This document shows, one piece after another, positions 39,824-46,682 of a stretch of DNA of 64,000 bases. Positions within the stretch are counted from its first letter, which is position 1. Each line of letters begins with the position of its first letter. A program made the position numbers and the translations under genes. Source of the DNA: Symbiodinium natans (taxonomy: Eukaryota > Sar > Dinophyceae > Suessiales > Symbiodiniaceae); contig CAJNDS010001046.1 of assembly GCA_905221605.1 (NCBI GenBank), positions 571,103 to 635,102 on the forward strand. Reading direction: 5' to 3'. The notes beneath the pieces were generated by a model. It saw nothing but the letters and a program-made list of their open reading frames with translations. It was not told the DNA's origin and did no database searches.

Positions 39824-42726
39824 AGTATGGACTCACGTCTCTCCTTCTGTCTGTCCATGAACAGATCCAAGTGGTTGGATACGTTGCCAGACAACTTCGA
39901 GCGATCACCGGGCAGCTGGCCCATCACACGCATGAAACCACTAGGGATTTTCTTGAAAAATGGAAATTTCAGCCGCTGTGCATCCTTTCGGCCGAGGTTG
40001 GGACCAACTGTCGGCGGTACGAGGCACAGGCCGATCTGCACATCACCCGCGTCACACAGTGGCATGCCCTTCTTTCATCCACCTATGCCACAGGGTTGAG
40101 CTCCACCCAGGACCGTGCACAACTTACACCTGTCGATGCTGTGATCTCCCGCACATACCAATGCCCAGATTGCCCCTCGTGCTTCGCCACTGCAGGCCTG
40201 CTGCAAGTACATAGGGTCAAAAGCCATGGCCAAGCCAAGATCCTTGAAAAGCGAAAACAGGCACAAATGCAGAATCAAGTCGAGCATGCGCTGCATGGAG
40301 TGCCCACATGCAAGCATTGCCTGCATGAGTTTAATGGTTGGCGCAACTTCAACTCTCATATCCTGCTTGGTAACTGCCCTGTCCTGACCGCAGCCACAAC
40401 CACACAGGCCAACATTGACACCGCTGTGCCTCCGGCTGCATCGAATGAGCCGGCGCCGAATACGGATGCCAACACCTCCGGGTTGGGTGACCATTCCCCT
40501 GTATCCACTTTTGTGCAGACGATCTCACAGGAAAGCTCCTACACAGCACTTGCTGTCACCACAGGTCCAGAATGGAGACGGGTAGTCGGAGCAGGCCAAC
40601 TTCATGCTAGGATGAAAAACTTTTGTCCTGAATGCGGGCTATATGCAGCAAATCCGTCGCGCATCAAGGTACATATGCGTGCCAAACATAAGGACTGTCT
40701 TGATCGGCTCGAGCATTCGGAAGTGCTTGCCTCCTGTGTTCGAACGCGAAAGCCCTGCGTGTACTGTGGTCAGCACATACCTAAGTCCACCTTTGAGGGC
40801 ACGCATGCAACTGGCTGCTATGTGCTGTGGCAATCTATGTATGCCATGCTGCAATCTGGCCTGACACCCTCAGGTCTCGACTATGTCAGCAAACGCTACC
40901 GAGATTCCAGATGGGGAAGAGCTGAACCTCTTCAAGAGATTCATGCCCAGCCAGCAGGCGGAGAAGGAGCAGGAGGATGCCCCGGAAAGGGCTTCGAAGC
41001 AGCAGCGCACCAAGGAGATAGTGCAAAAGGGGGGGAGCGGACGCCACGGCAAGGGCAAGGGATCCAGTCGGGGCCCTCAGCAGCCAGCCTTTCGTTCCAG
41101 GCGCTCTTCGGACAAGCAGCAGGGCCTCAGCGATCAAAACCTGTTCCTTCTTTGTCAGATGCTGATCCGCCTTGTGCTACGCCAGGGAGATGCACTGAGG
41201 ATCTTGGCTCTCGACACCTCACTGGTCCTGTGGCTCCGGACTGGACTTCCAGCGGGAGTCCCGGAAGCGATGTTCACGGCTGCCCAGAAGTGGAAGGAGC
41301 TTCGGGAGACAGGAGAGGTGAAGGCCCCACTGCGACACATCCTGTGGCTGTGCCTCCTCACAGAGCTCGAAGCCAGGACAAACCCGGCCAAGCTCACGGA
41401 GGAAACCAAGACTCACTTAACGAAAATGGGCTTCATCAAGGACGGACAGTGGCTCTACCTGAAGTGGTCCTTCGAGGAGAACAAGCTGCTTACGGACCCT
41501 GCCCGGAGCCCCATCTCCCTCGAGGACGCCCATCAGCAAGTGAAAGACCTCCTGCGAATGTCCCAGGATCCCCAGGTCATCACCAGGTTCCATCCGACTC
41601 GCCCGTTGGCACCAGAGCTCAAGAGTCCCACCGTCACGTTCATGCTGTCCATTGCCCTTCGGTCGGAGCAGGCAAACGAGCTTCACTCCAACCTCCTGCG
41701 ACTAGCGGGGAACGCGTGCACTCAAGTAGTGGGCATGACACATCGCCAGGAACGTCTCAGTCGATCCAACCTCGAGAAGCAGCTCTCCAAGTACCTTCAG
41801 ACAGGGGATCTTGCCCCACTGGAGGAGGGCAGTCGACCATCGATCACCCAGATGCAGGCCGGATTCACGCCTCACCCACCAGCCATACCGCCACACCTCC
41901 ACATTTGTCGCCTTTGCATGGCATGGACCAGCAACACATTCTCCGTGCAAAGCTTGTCAACAGTGGTAACACATGCTATACCAATGCAATCATACTTGCC
42001 CTTCTTTGGACTGCATGCCGTTCGGGTCAACCCTCACTGCCCGCAGGACTGATGAGGACACTAAGTTCGGCCCTCAAAGAACGCAAGCCTTTGAATGTAT
42101 GGCAGCTTTTGTTGTGGCGCAACCTCATGCGACAATGGAGCGAGCCCAACAGGCAGCATGATGCTGCTGAACTCATTGCGTTCCTCCAGGACAAAGGGTT
42201 TGCAGAATACTACGAGGGCCACTGGCAGCGACGAGTTCTTGCTGAGGGACGTATCAGCATTGAGGAGGCTGGCAGCACAATGCCACTTCTTCTATCGGTT
42301 CCCCTCTCAGCTCACTGCACACCTCAAGCCCTGTTGGATCAATGGCATGCTCAGGCCGGATTTGCGGGATTGCTGACAGCGCCATCGCACCTTATTGTGC
42401 AGCTCAATCGTTTTGGCGTTGAAGAAGAGTCATTGCAAAAAAGTAGTTGCCCTGTTGATATCACCAGCACGTTAAGCGTCCCGGTGTTCGACGTTGACCT
42501 CGTGACCACCAGACAGCTGTACAGACTTCATGCCTGCATTGTTCATCTTGGTCCACACCCCACTTCCGGGCACTACAGAGCTGTTCTTATGAGTGAAGAC
42601 AGACGATATTACACGGACGATCATACCACTGCAAAACCTCTTCTTCAGAAGGATGCTGTACAGCTTTCACTCAATGTGTACATCCTGATATATTCCAAGG
42701 CCTGCTTCACAGATGCGTCTAGCTGA
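39787..42726 (+). CDS. LINE-A RT C-terminus, four zinc fingers, spacer and ubiquitin-specific protease
   Basis: About 979 codons in the -1 frame to RT; there is no ATG at the start. The first 110 codons complete the RT thumb-like region. Four Cys/His fingers follow: C2H2 (about 40158-40220), C2HC (about 40305-40370), C2H2 (about 40622-40690) and C2HC (about 40757-40815). Codons from about 40883 to 41920 are antiphase to ORF3 and look disordered, but contain no stop. The last 267 codons are a ubiquitin-specific protease domain. Fusion of RT, fingers and a deubiquitinase in one frame is unusual. The USP could also start at its own ATG (41923). Confidence 0.7.
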   Translation: MQLWKAIIWPTLKYGLTSLLLSVHEQIQVVGYVARQLRAITGQLAHHTHETTRDFLEKWKFQPLCILSAEVGTNCRRYEAQADLHITRVTQWHALLSSTYATGLSSTQDRAQLTPVDAVISRTYQCPDCPSCFATAGLLQVHRVKSHGQAKILEKRKQAQMQNQVEHALHGVPTCKHCLHEFNGWRNFNSHILLGNCPVLTAATTTQANIDTAVPPAASNEPAPNTDANTSGLGDHSPVSTFVQTISQESSYTALAVTTGPEWRRVVGAGQLHARMKNFCPECGLYAANPSRIKVHMRAKHKDCLDRLEHSEVLASCVRTRKPCVYCGQHIPKSTFEGTHATGCYVLWQSMYAMLQSGLTPSGLDYVSKRYRDSRWGRAEPLQEIHAQPAGGEGAGGCPGKGFEAAAHQGDSAKGGERTPRQGQGIQSGPSAASLSFQALFGQAAGPQRSKPVPSLSDADPPCATPGRCTEDLGSRHLTGPVAPDWTSSGSPGSDVHGCPEVEGASGDRRGEGPTATHPVAVPPHRARSQDKPGQAHGGNQDSLNENGLHQGRTVALPEVVLRGEQAAYGPCPEPHLPRGRPSASERPPANVPGSPGHHQVPSDSPVGTRAQESHRHVHAVHCPSVGAGKRASLQPPATSGERVHSSSGHDTSPGTSQSIQPREAALQVPSDRGSCPTGGGQSTIDHPDAGRIHASPTSHTATPPHLSPLHGMDQQHILRAKLVNSGNTCYTNAIILALLWTACRSGQPSLPAGLMRTLSSALKERKPLNVWQLLLWRNLMRQWSEPNRQHDAAELIAFLQDKGFAEYYEGHWQRRVLAEGRISIEEAGSTMPLLLSVPLSAHCTPQALLDQWHAQAGFAGLLTAPSHLIVQLNRFGVEEESLQKSSCPVDITSTLSVPVFDVDLVTTRQLYRLHACIVHLGPHPTSGHYRAVLMSEDRRYYTDDHTTAKPLLQKDAVQLSLNVYILIYSKACFTDASS
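40883..42052 (+). CDS. LINE-A ORF3, nested +1-frame helical protein
   Basis: ATG at 40883, 389 codons, in the +1 phase within the open RT/finger-USP frame. It has an N-terminal charged stretch, a Lys/Gly/Arg-rich segment, then about 220 residues of helix-like sequence (TELEARTNPAKLTEETKTHL type), and overlaps the first 43 codons of the USP. The first ~19 T-ending codons are never followed by AA, AG or GA. Between the two LINE-A copies, three of six substitutions are silent here while all six alter the outer frame, so this frame is probably the constrained one over 40883-41920. Family unknown. Confidence 0.6.
   Translation: MSANATEIPDGEELNLFKRFMPSQQAEKEQEDAPERASKQQRTKEIVQKGGSGRHGKGKGSSRGPQQPAFRSRRSSDKQQGLSDQNLFLLCQMLIRLVLRQGDALRILALDTSLVLWLRTGLPAGVPEAMFTAAQKWKELRETGEVKAPLRHILWLCLLTELEARTNPAKLTEETKTHLTKMGFIKDGQWLYLKWSFEENKLLTDPARSPISLEDAHQQVKDLLRMSQDPQVITRFHPTRPLAPELKSPTVTFMLSIALRSEQANELHSNLLRLAGNACTQVVGMTHRQERLSRSNLEKQLSKYLQTGDLAPLEEGSRPSITQMQAGFTPHPPAIPPHLHICRLCMAWTSNTFSVQSLSTVVTHAIPMQSYLPFFGLHAVRVNPHCPQD
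41923..42726 (+). other. Ubiquitin-specific protease domain of LINE-A
   Basis: 267 codons with the full set of USP (C19) signatures in order: Cys box NSGNTCYTNAIILALLW (catalytic Cys), RQHDAAELIAFL, LIVQLNRF, His box YRLHACIVHLGPHPTSGHYR (catalytic His), YYTDDHT (Asp pair) and NVYILIYSK. USPs cleave ubiquitin from proteins. Within a LINE it might protect the retrotransposition complex from degradation (inference). All three catalytic residues are present in both copies, suggesting activity rather than decay. Confidence 0.85.
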
Positions 42727-43017
42727 GTTACGGCCCTGCATGCACATGTGGCTTTTGGATTGGGACGCCTTTCCTCTTGCCGTTTACATGTCGCATGTCA
42801 CTGTCGCGCGCTGACGAGCGAAAGTGCAGTGCTTTGGGTGTCGGACTCCTTTCTTTTCACTCGTTTTCCGTGGTTGGCCTGCTTGGGCATTCGTGCCGGG
42901 GCCACAAGTCTTTTGTAGTTAGGAGCTTAGCTCGCTGCTCTCATGCAGCCGGACCACAGTGTCTGCTTCGGACTCGCTAGGTGCCAGACATGGCATTGCG
43001 CTGCAAAGCAAAAAAAA
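42727..43017 (+). other. LINE-A 3' untranslated region and short A tail
   Basis: About 280 bp without an ORF, nearly identical to 32197-32484 in copy A, ending CTGCAAAGC plus eight A (five in copy A). No polyadenylation signal is obvious, which is normal for dinoflagellates. Confidence 0.75.
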
Positions 43018-43029
43018 GCTTTATCCAAG
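43018..43029 (+). repeat. Target-site duplication, LINE-A, copy 3
   Basis: GCTTTATCCAAG, after which Copia-2 resumes with ACCGTGTCC. Joining 25146 to 43030 reads LCFIQDRVHSGEL without a break. Confidence 0.9.
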
Positions 43030-43937
43030 ACCGTGTCCATAGCGGCGAGTTAGCAGTAGAGGGAGTGGCCGGAACCGAGAATGTGAGCGATCTTCTCACA
43101 AAGAATTTAAATCGCCTCCAAACAGCAAAGCATACAGCAACCCTCGGACTAGAAGATGTCACCAACATCGATTTCCGAGAGGTCCCAGCAGTCAGGTCTT
43201 GCTTGTTGCTGTCTGGAGTGCTAGATTCTGTACTCGGGCCAGACAACCTCGAATACGAAGCTTTCCGTCGGCTATGCGAACTCGAGACTGAATATTCGAC
43301 TTTGCTGATCGAGTTTTGCACGAGTTCACGTTCGAATCTGTACCTGCAAGGAAGTGTGCACCAAGTATTTGTCCTGCCGATTACTCAAGGGGTTGACGGA
43401 ACCTCAAGTGACACCGTGGAGCGGGTCATGTCTGCAATGAATGTTGCAAGAGAATGGGGGATGAAGGTTGTTTTCTGGAGCAGCACTCCTTGTACCGGAG
43501 GTAGCCCGTACCAACGGCGACACGAAGATCGGCCGGGCTATCAGGACCATCTACAAGCTTTGTTCACGGTGCATCGCAAGCTCTGGCGGAGCTTCTTAGT
43601 GATGGTGAACCACCCGCAAGTGGGGGTATGGGTCATAGAATGGCCGCAGAGGTGTGCCTACTGGGGATGGGCAAGTACCCGTTCGTTTGCAAAGCAACGA
43701 ACCCACTACACCGGCGAAGTGCACGGCTGTGTTTCAGGCTTGGTAGGCAGAGATGGATTGCCTATCCGAAAGATTTGGAAACTGATGTCGAACGATGAAC
43801 AGTTTGTGCGAACAATGTCCGAAACGTTTGCATGTACCTGCAAGGGAGATCATTCACGAAACTTTGATCTCAAAGAAACGCAGCATTATCCGCCAGCTTT
43901 CGCGGACGCCGCCCTGGAAAGCTTGCGACTGCGGTAA
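43030..43937 (+). pseudogene. Copia-2 RNase H end and C-terminal MTase-like domain
   Basis: Continues the polyprotein split at 25146: GTENVSDLLTKNL is the usual Copia RNase H end. A ~250-residue domain follows, homologous to the Copia-1 C-terminus, with LLIEFCTSSRS, SSTPCTGGSPY and VIEWPQRCAYW, then a Cys/His end (CTCKGDH). The first three motifs sit in the order of motif I, the PC motif (IV) and motif VI (Glu) of C5-methyltransferases. This suggests a divergent methyltransferase fold (inference). It ends at TAA 43935-43937. Confidence 0.7.
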
Positions 43938-44150
43938 TTCGCGCCCGCCCGCCCGCCCCTGGCTTGCCCGCCCACCCGCCCAGCCAGGTTGCTTTGCGAG
44001 AGTTAGTCGACCTCCAGCGGTCTGAAGCAGTGCAGCGGTCTAGGACTGAGGAATGCGCCGGAATCCATGGCCCGGCGAGAAGCTTAGTTGGCTTTGCGTG
44101 GAGCTTAGTTGACGTGACCAACAGTGAAACTCTTGGTCATGAGGGGGAGT
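43938..44150 (+). other. Copia-2 3' UTR, C-rich microsatellite and polypurine tract
   Basis: Opens with a GCCC-rich run (about 43948-43990). It ends GAGGGGGAG directly before the LTR start at 44151, a plausible polypurine tract for plus-strand priming. Confidence 0.6.
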
Positions 44151-44163
44151 TGATATATGTGAC
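44151..44163 (+). repeat. First 13 bp of Copia-2 3' LTR, also LINE-B target duplication 1
   Basis: TGATATATGTGAC. It recurs exactly at 46662-46674, 49209-49221, 57798-57810 and 60250-60262, bounding four LINE-B-type units. The LTR resumes at 60263. Confidence 0.9.
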
Positions 44164-44291
44164 TGGCTCAAGGTCTCGGCTCAACCCCGGTGGGGTGCAC
44201 AGGTAGCAGAGCGGTAGCTGTGTGAACCAGCCTCGAGTCCCCTAACTGTTTTGGGTACCAGGCCTGCTTTTTCATAGCCTTCATTTGAGCC

Positions 44292-45209
44292 ATGTCCAGA
44301 GCACCTGTGCAGTCGAGACCCTCACTGCCAACAAGTGACGGGTTGGAGTCTTCTCACCCAACTTGCGATGCAGAGAGCCAGAATGAAGGCACGGCCCGAC
44401 TGGAGGGCGAAGCAGCCCGGCTTGGGGAACTCTTCCCTTATGCGAGTCCTCTTACAGCCGGCTGTGGAGTTTCTCCAGCCTTGGAAGACCAGGTAAGTTG
44501 CTCGAGCAGCCTGGCAAGTGCAGAGCGAACTTGGGCCCATAGAGCCAATTGTGGCTCCAGCCAAGGCAGGACTTTTCACCAAGCACTCTGCTTCCGCTGG
44601 TTTCACAAGGGCCGGAAAGAATGGCTGCTCCTCGCAGAGGACAGCAGCGTGTATTTTGTTCGCACCAGCAAATCCGGCAAAACAGTTAGAGCCGGACCTT
44701 GTGGGCAATGGCGATGCATGGAAGACCCAGCAGAGCTCCACGGGGGAACGGGGGGCGACCCGCCCGTGCAGTGGCTTCGCCTGTTAAACTTTAACTGCAC
44801 TGGCTGTGGTAATATTCCAACCCATAACCTCAGTTTTGTGCCAGGTCCTGGGGAAAGGCAACCAGCGATCTTGTATGGAGAGGATGGAAGACGCATCGAG
44901 CTCCACTGTGCCCTTTGTCTAGAAAACTTTCTAGCTTGCACGTGGAGCTGGCCGAGTTTTGACCAAGCAGTTAGGAGACCGGTGTTTCTGGACGACGCTT
45001 CCCTTGCTGACTTGCGTCAGTTAGGTCACCAAGTTATGCAGCCCGCACAGCCTTCGCTGGTTCCGCTGTCTTCTGCAGCCAGCGCACATGGCTGGACTTT
45101 CCTTGAGGAAGGGTGTTCTCAGGATCCAGACTCCCCAGAAGAAGCATGCAGCAGTGACTGGCAAGTGTGTGGCTTTGAAGATTTGGAAGACATCCCATGG
45201 GAGGTCTGA
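44292..45209 (+). CDS. 305-residue Cys-containing protein of LINE-B partner, unit 1
   Basis: ATG at 44292, just downstream of the unit's 5' end. No family recognised. The middle region has paired cysteines (NCTGCGNIP; CALCLENFLACTW), as in a zinc-binding fold, a repeated KEW/QWR aromatic pattern, and an acidic end (GFEDLEDIPWEV). The same ORF is kept in units 2 and 4, with many scattered substitutions but no frame breaks in the core. Its conservation in RT-less units suggests a protein the element needs or a cis role for its RNA. The sequence CCAGG-TAAGTTGCTCGAGCAG-CCTGG within it (44489-44514) forms a hairpin like those downstream. Confidence 0.55.
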   Translation: MSRAPVQSRPSLPTSDGLESSHPTCDAESQNEGTARLEGEAARLGELFPYASPLTAGCGVSPALEDQVSCSSSLASAERTWAHRANCGSSQGRTFHQALCFRWFHKGRKEWLLLAEDSSVYFVRTSKSGKTVRAGPCGQWRCMEDPAELHGGTGGDPPVQWLRLLNFNCTGCGNIPTHNLSFVPGPGERQPAILYGEDGRRIELHCALCLENFLACTWSWPSFDQAVRRPVFLDDASLADLRQLGHQVMQPAQPSLVPLSSAASAHGWTFLEEGCSQDPDSPEEACSSDWQVCGFEDLEDIPWEV

Positions 45210-46093
45210 CCTACTTCAGCCCCAACCCACCCAAATTGCAGGAGCTTTGCCCTGCCAGAATCAAGGGCGAGACTATCCCCTCCGGAATCCATTCAGGGTG
45301 AGGCTTCTCCCCGTTTCAATCAGTGACGGTCTTTCGAGTCCGTTTCCAAATTGTGAGTGCCTCAGGGCACCAAAGAGAATCTTGCATAGAATTGGATCAT
45401 GATTTGATCGCATAAGGTTGCAGGTGTAAGAATGCAAGCAAGCAAGTGCTCAGTCCCGGCACATACCCAGATCCATCCATCGGAATATTCGCAGTCGTTC
45501 CGTTGGTCACCCTGCAGGACAAGCCGCCTTGATGTGGCTTTAGTACAGCCTGACACCGGTTTGGCCCCCTTGTTCGGTCTGTTGAGCAGACCGCTGGACC
45601 GGGTTTTCGGGCTCAGGAGCTTGCGAGTCTTCCACAGGCCCAACACGGGGTTCTCGCAAACACAGCGCCCGAAAGGATAACGTTAGAACCGGACCCTGAA
45701 GATCCTCACTGGTTGATGAGGGGAGGGAGCGCGCTGAGATGTTGGGGAACGGACGAGGATCCTAGTACTTTCCGGTCGGTTGTGGCCGAGGGCATGCTGC
45801 CCGGCATCAGTTTGGGGTTACCCGTGTTTGGCCTGCCGAGGATTTCCTTTGAGTTTCCTGCAGGGTGCTGTTGTTTTCTCTCCGGGTGGTGCAAGCCCAT
45901 CCTGGAGGAAGCCTAGCGGCAGGCGTTGTTTGGTAGGGACCAAAACCTAGGCTGACGGACAGCCTGAGGCACCAGATTGCGGAGGTTAAAGGCTGTGGCT
46001 CGGTGCCCGAAAGCCTGCCCAGCTGAGATGCCCAAATCAACCAAGCCCTCCCTGCGTGCAAGTGGTGTGGGCTCCTCTGGAGCCGCTGAGGTT

Positions 46094-46125
46094 GAACCAG
46101 TGAGTAAGAGCGAGAAAGCTGGTTC
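46094..46125 (+). repeat. Hairpin 1 of unit 1 (conserved-loop family)
   Basis: 7-bp stem GAACCAG/CTGGTTC around the 18-nt loop TGAGTAAGAGCGAGAAAG. Equivalents lie at 48645-48676 and 59685-59716. Confidence 0.75.
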
Positions 46126-46131
46126 TTCCTC

Positions 46132-46159
46132 CCTGGTGAGTAAGTGCGAGAAAACCAGG
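46132..46159 (+). repeat. Hairpin 2 of unit 1 (conserved-loop family)
   Basis: 5-bp stem CCTGG/CCAGG around TGAGTAAGTGCGAGAAAA. Equivalents lie at 48682-48709 and 59722-59749. Confidence 0.75.
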
Positions 46160-46211
46160 TCAGCATACGGGGCAAACAGGAGCTCAGTGCTGCTGCGGCA
46201 TGAGTTTCTGG

Positions 46212-46245
46212 GGCCTAGGTTAGTAAGTGCGAGAAAGCTTAGGCC
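46212..46245 (+). repeat. Hairpin 3 of unit 1 (conserved-loop family)
   Basis: 8-bp stem GGCCTAGG/CTTAGGCC (one G-U pair) around TTAGTAAGTGCGAGAAAG. In units 2 and 4 (48762-48795 and 59802-59835) the right arm is CCTAGGCC and the stem is perfect. Confidence 0.75.
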
Positions 46246-46606
46246 TGCTCCGGAGGTTGGCGACTTTTGCCTTCCACTTGTTTGCAGTTTGTACAGGCAT
46301 TGCCCATGTGTCGGTTCCGGACCTTCTGCCTTTTCTGAGTGAGCCGAATGTGGGTGAGTTTCTCCCCTGTACAGGCAGGGCTTATAGGGTAGGCAGTACA
46401 GACCAGGCAGTTCAACCTGCAGAACATTTGCCTAGGGCTTTGTATAGAGCCAAACCAGTGAGTAGCCGTAGGCCGCCGAGCTTCTCGCGGAACTGGTTAA
46501 GCCCTCATTGCTTTCTCTCGGTGTTCCCTGCACATAGTTCGGCCGTGTTAAGCAGGCCAAGGACACCTCGAGAGTTTTTCCTTCTCTGTGCATAGTTAAT
46601 ACCTTC

Positions 46607-46622
46607 CGGAACTTCGGTTCCG
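46607..46622 (+). repeat. 3'-terminal UUCG-type hairpin of LINE-B units
   Basis: CGGAAC-TTCG-GTTCCG, about 40 bp before the 3' end of unit 1. Equivalents: 49154-49169 (TTCG loop), 57744-57759 (CGGGGC-TTTG-GTCCCG) and 60195-60210 (TCCG loop). Stem changes in unit 3 keep the pairing. A 3' hairpin is the usual RT recognition element of tail-less LINEs (family knowledge). Confidence 0.7.
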
Positions 46623-46661
46623 AAGAGCCTAACCTGGCTAGCGACGCAGCCCGCTTTCGAG

Positions 46662-46682
46662 TGATATATGTGACTATGTGAC
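46662..46682 (+). repeat. Target-site duplication 2 with extra TATGTGAC
   Basis: TGATATATGTGAC followed by an additional TATGTGAC copy before unit 2 starts at 46683. The partial repeat probably arose during repair of the 5' junction. Confidence 0.85.

Larger units (their letters stand above)
32497..43017 (+). mobile_element. LINE-A copy B, near full-length 10.5-kb non-LTR retrotransposon
   Basis: Starts AAGGCTCACAGCCGTAGC just after a target duplication and ends GCAAAGC plus eight A just before the next. Order: a 5' UTR of about 230 bp with a pyrimidine-rich run, ORF1, an overlapping ORF1b, endonuclease-RT, zinc fingers, ORF3 overlapping a spacer, ubiquitin-specific protease, and a 290-bp 3' UTR. 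The coding region needs one -1 shift (about 39784). The start may hold a degraded spliced-leader relic (GGCTCAcAG, then CCGTAGC). Confidence 0.9.
44164..46661 (+). mobile_element. LINE-B partner unit 1, non-autonomous
   Basis: 2498 bp between target duplications. It starts TGGCTCAAGGTCTCGG (spliced-leader end) and ends GCCCGCTTTCGAG with no A tail. It carries one ORF (44292-45209) and about 1.45 kb of apparently non-coding sequence with several hairpins (46094-46125, 46132-46159, 46212-46245 and 46607-46622). Its first ~110 and last ~150 bp resemble the autonomous LINE-B at 49222-57797, so it probably moves with that machinery (inference). Confidence 0.8.

Noticed and set aside
43948-43990. 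GCCC-rich run as a regulatory element
   Set aside because: A simple microsatellite in the 3' UTR; no further evidence.
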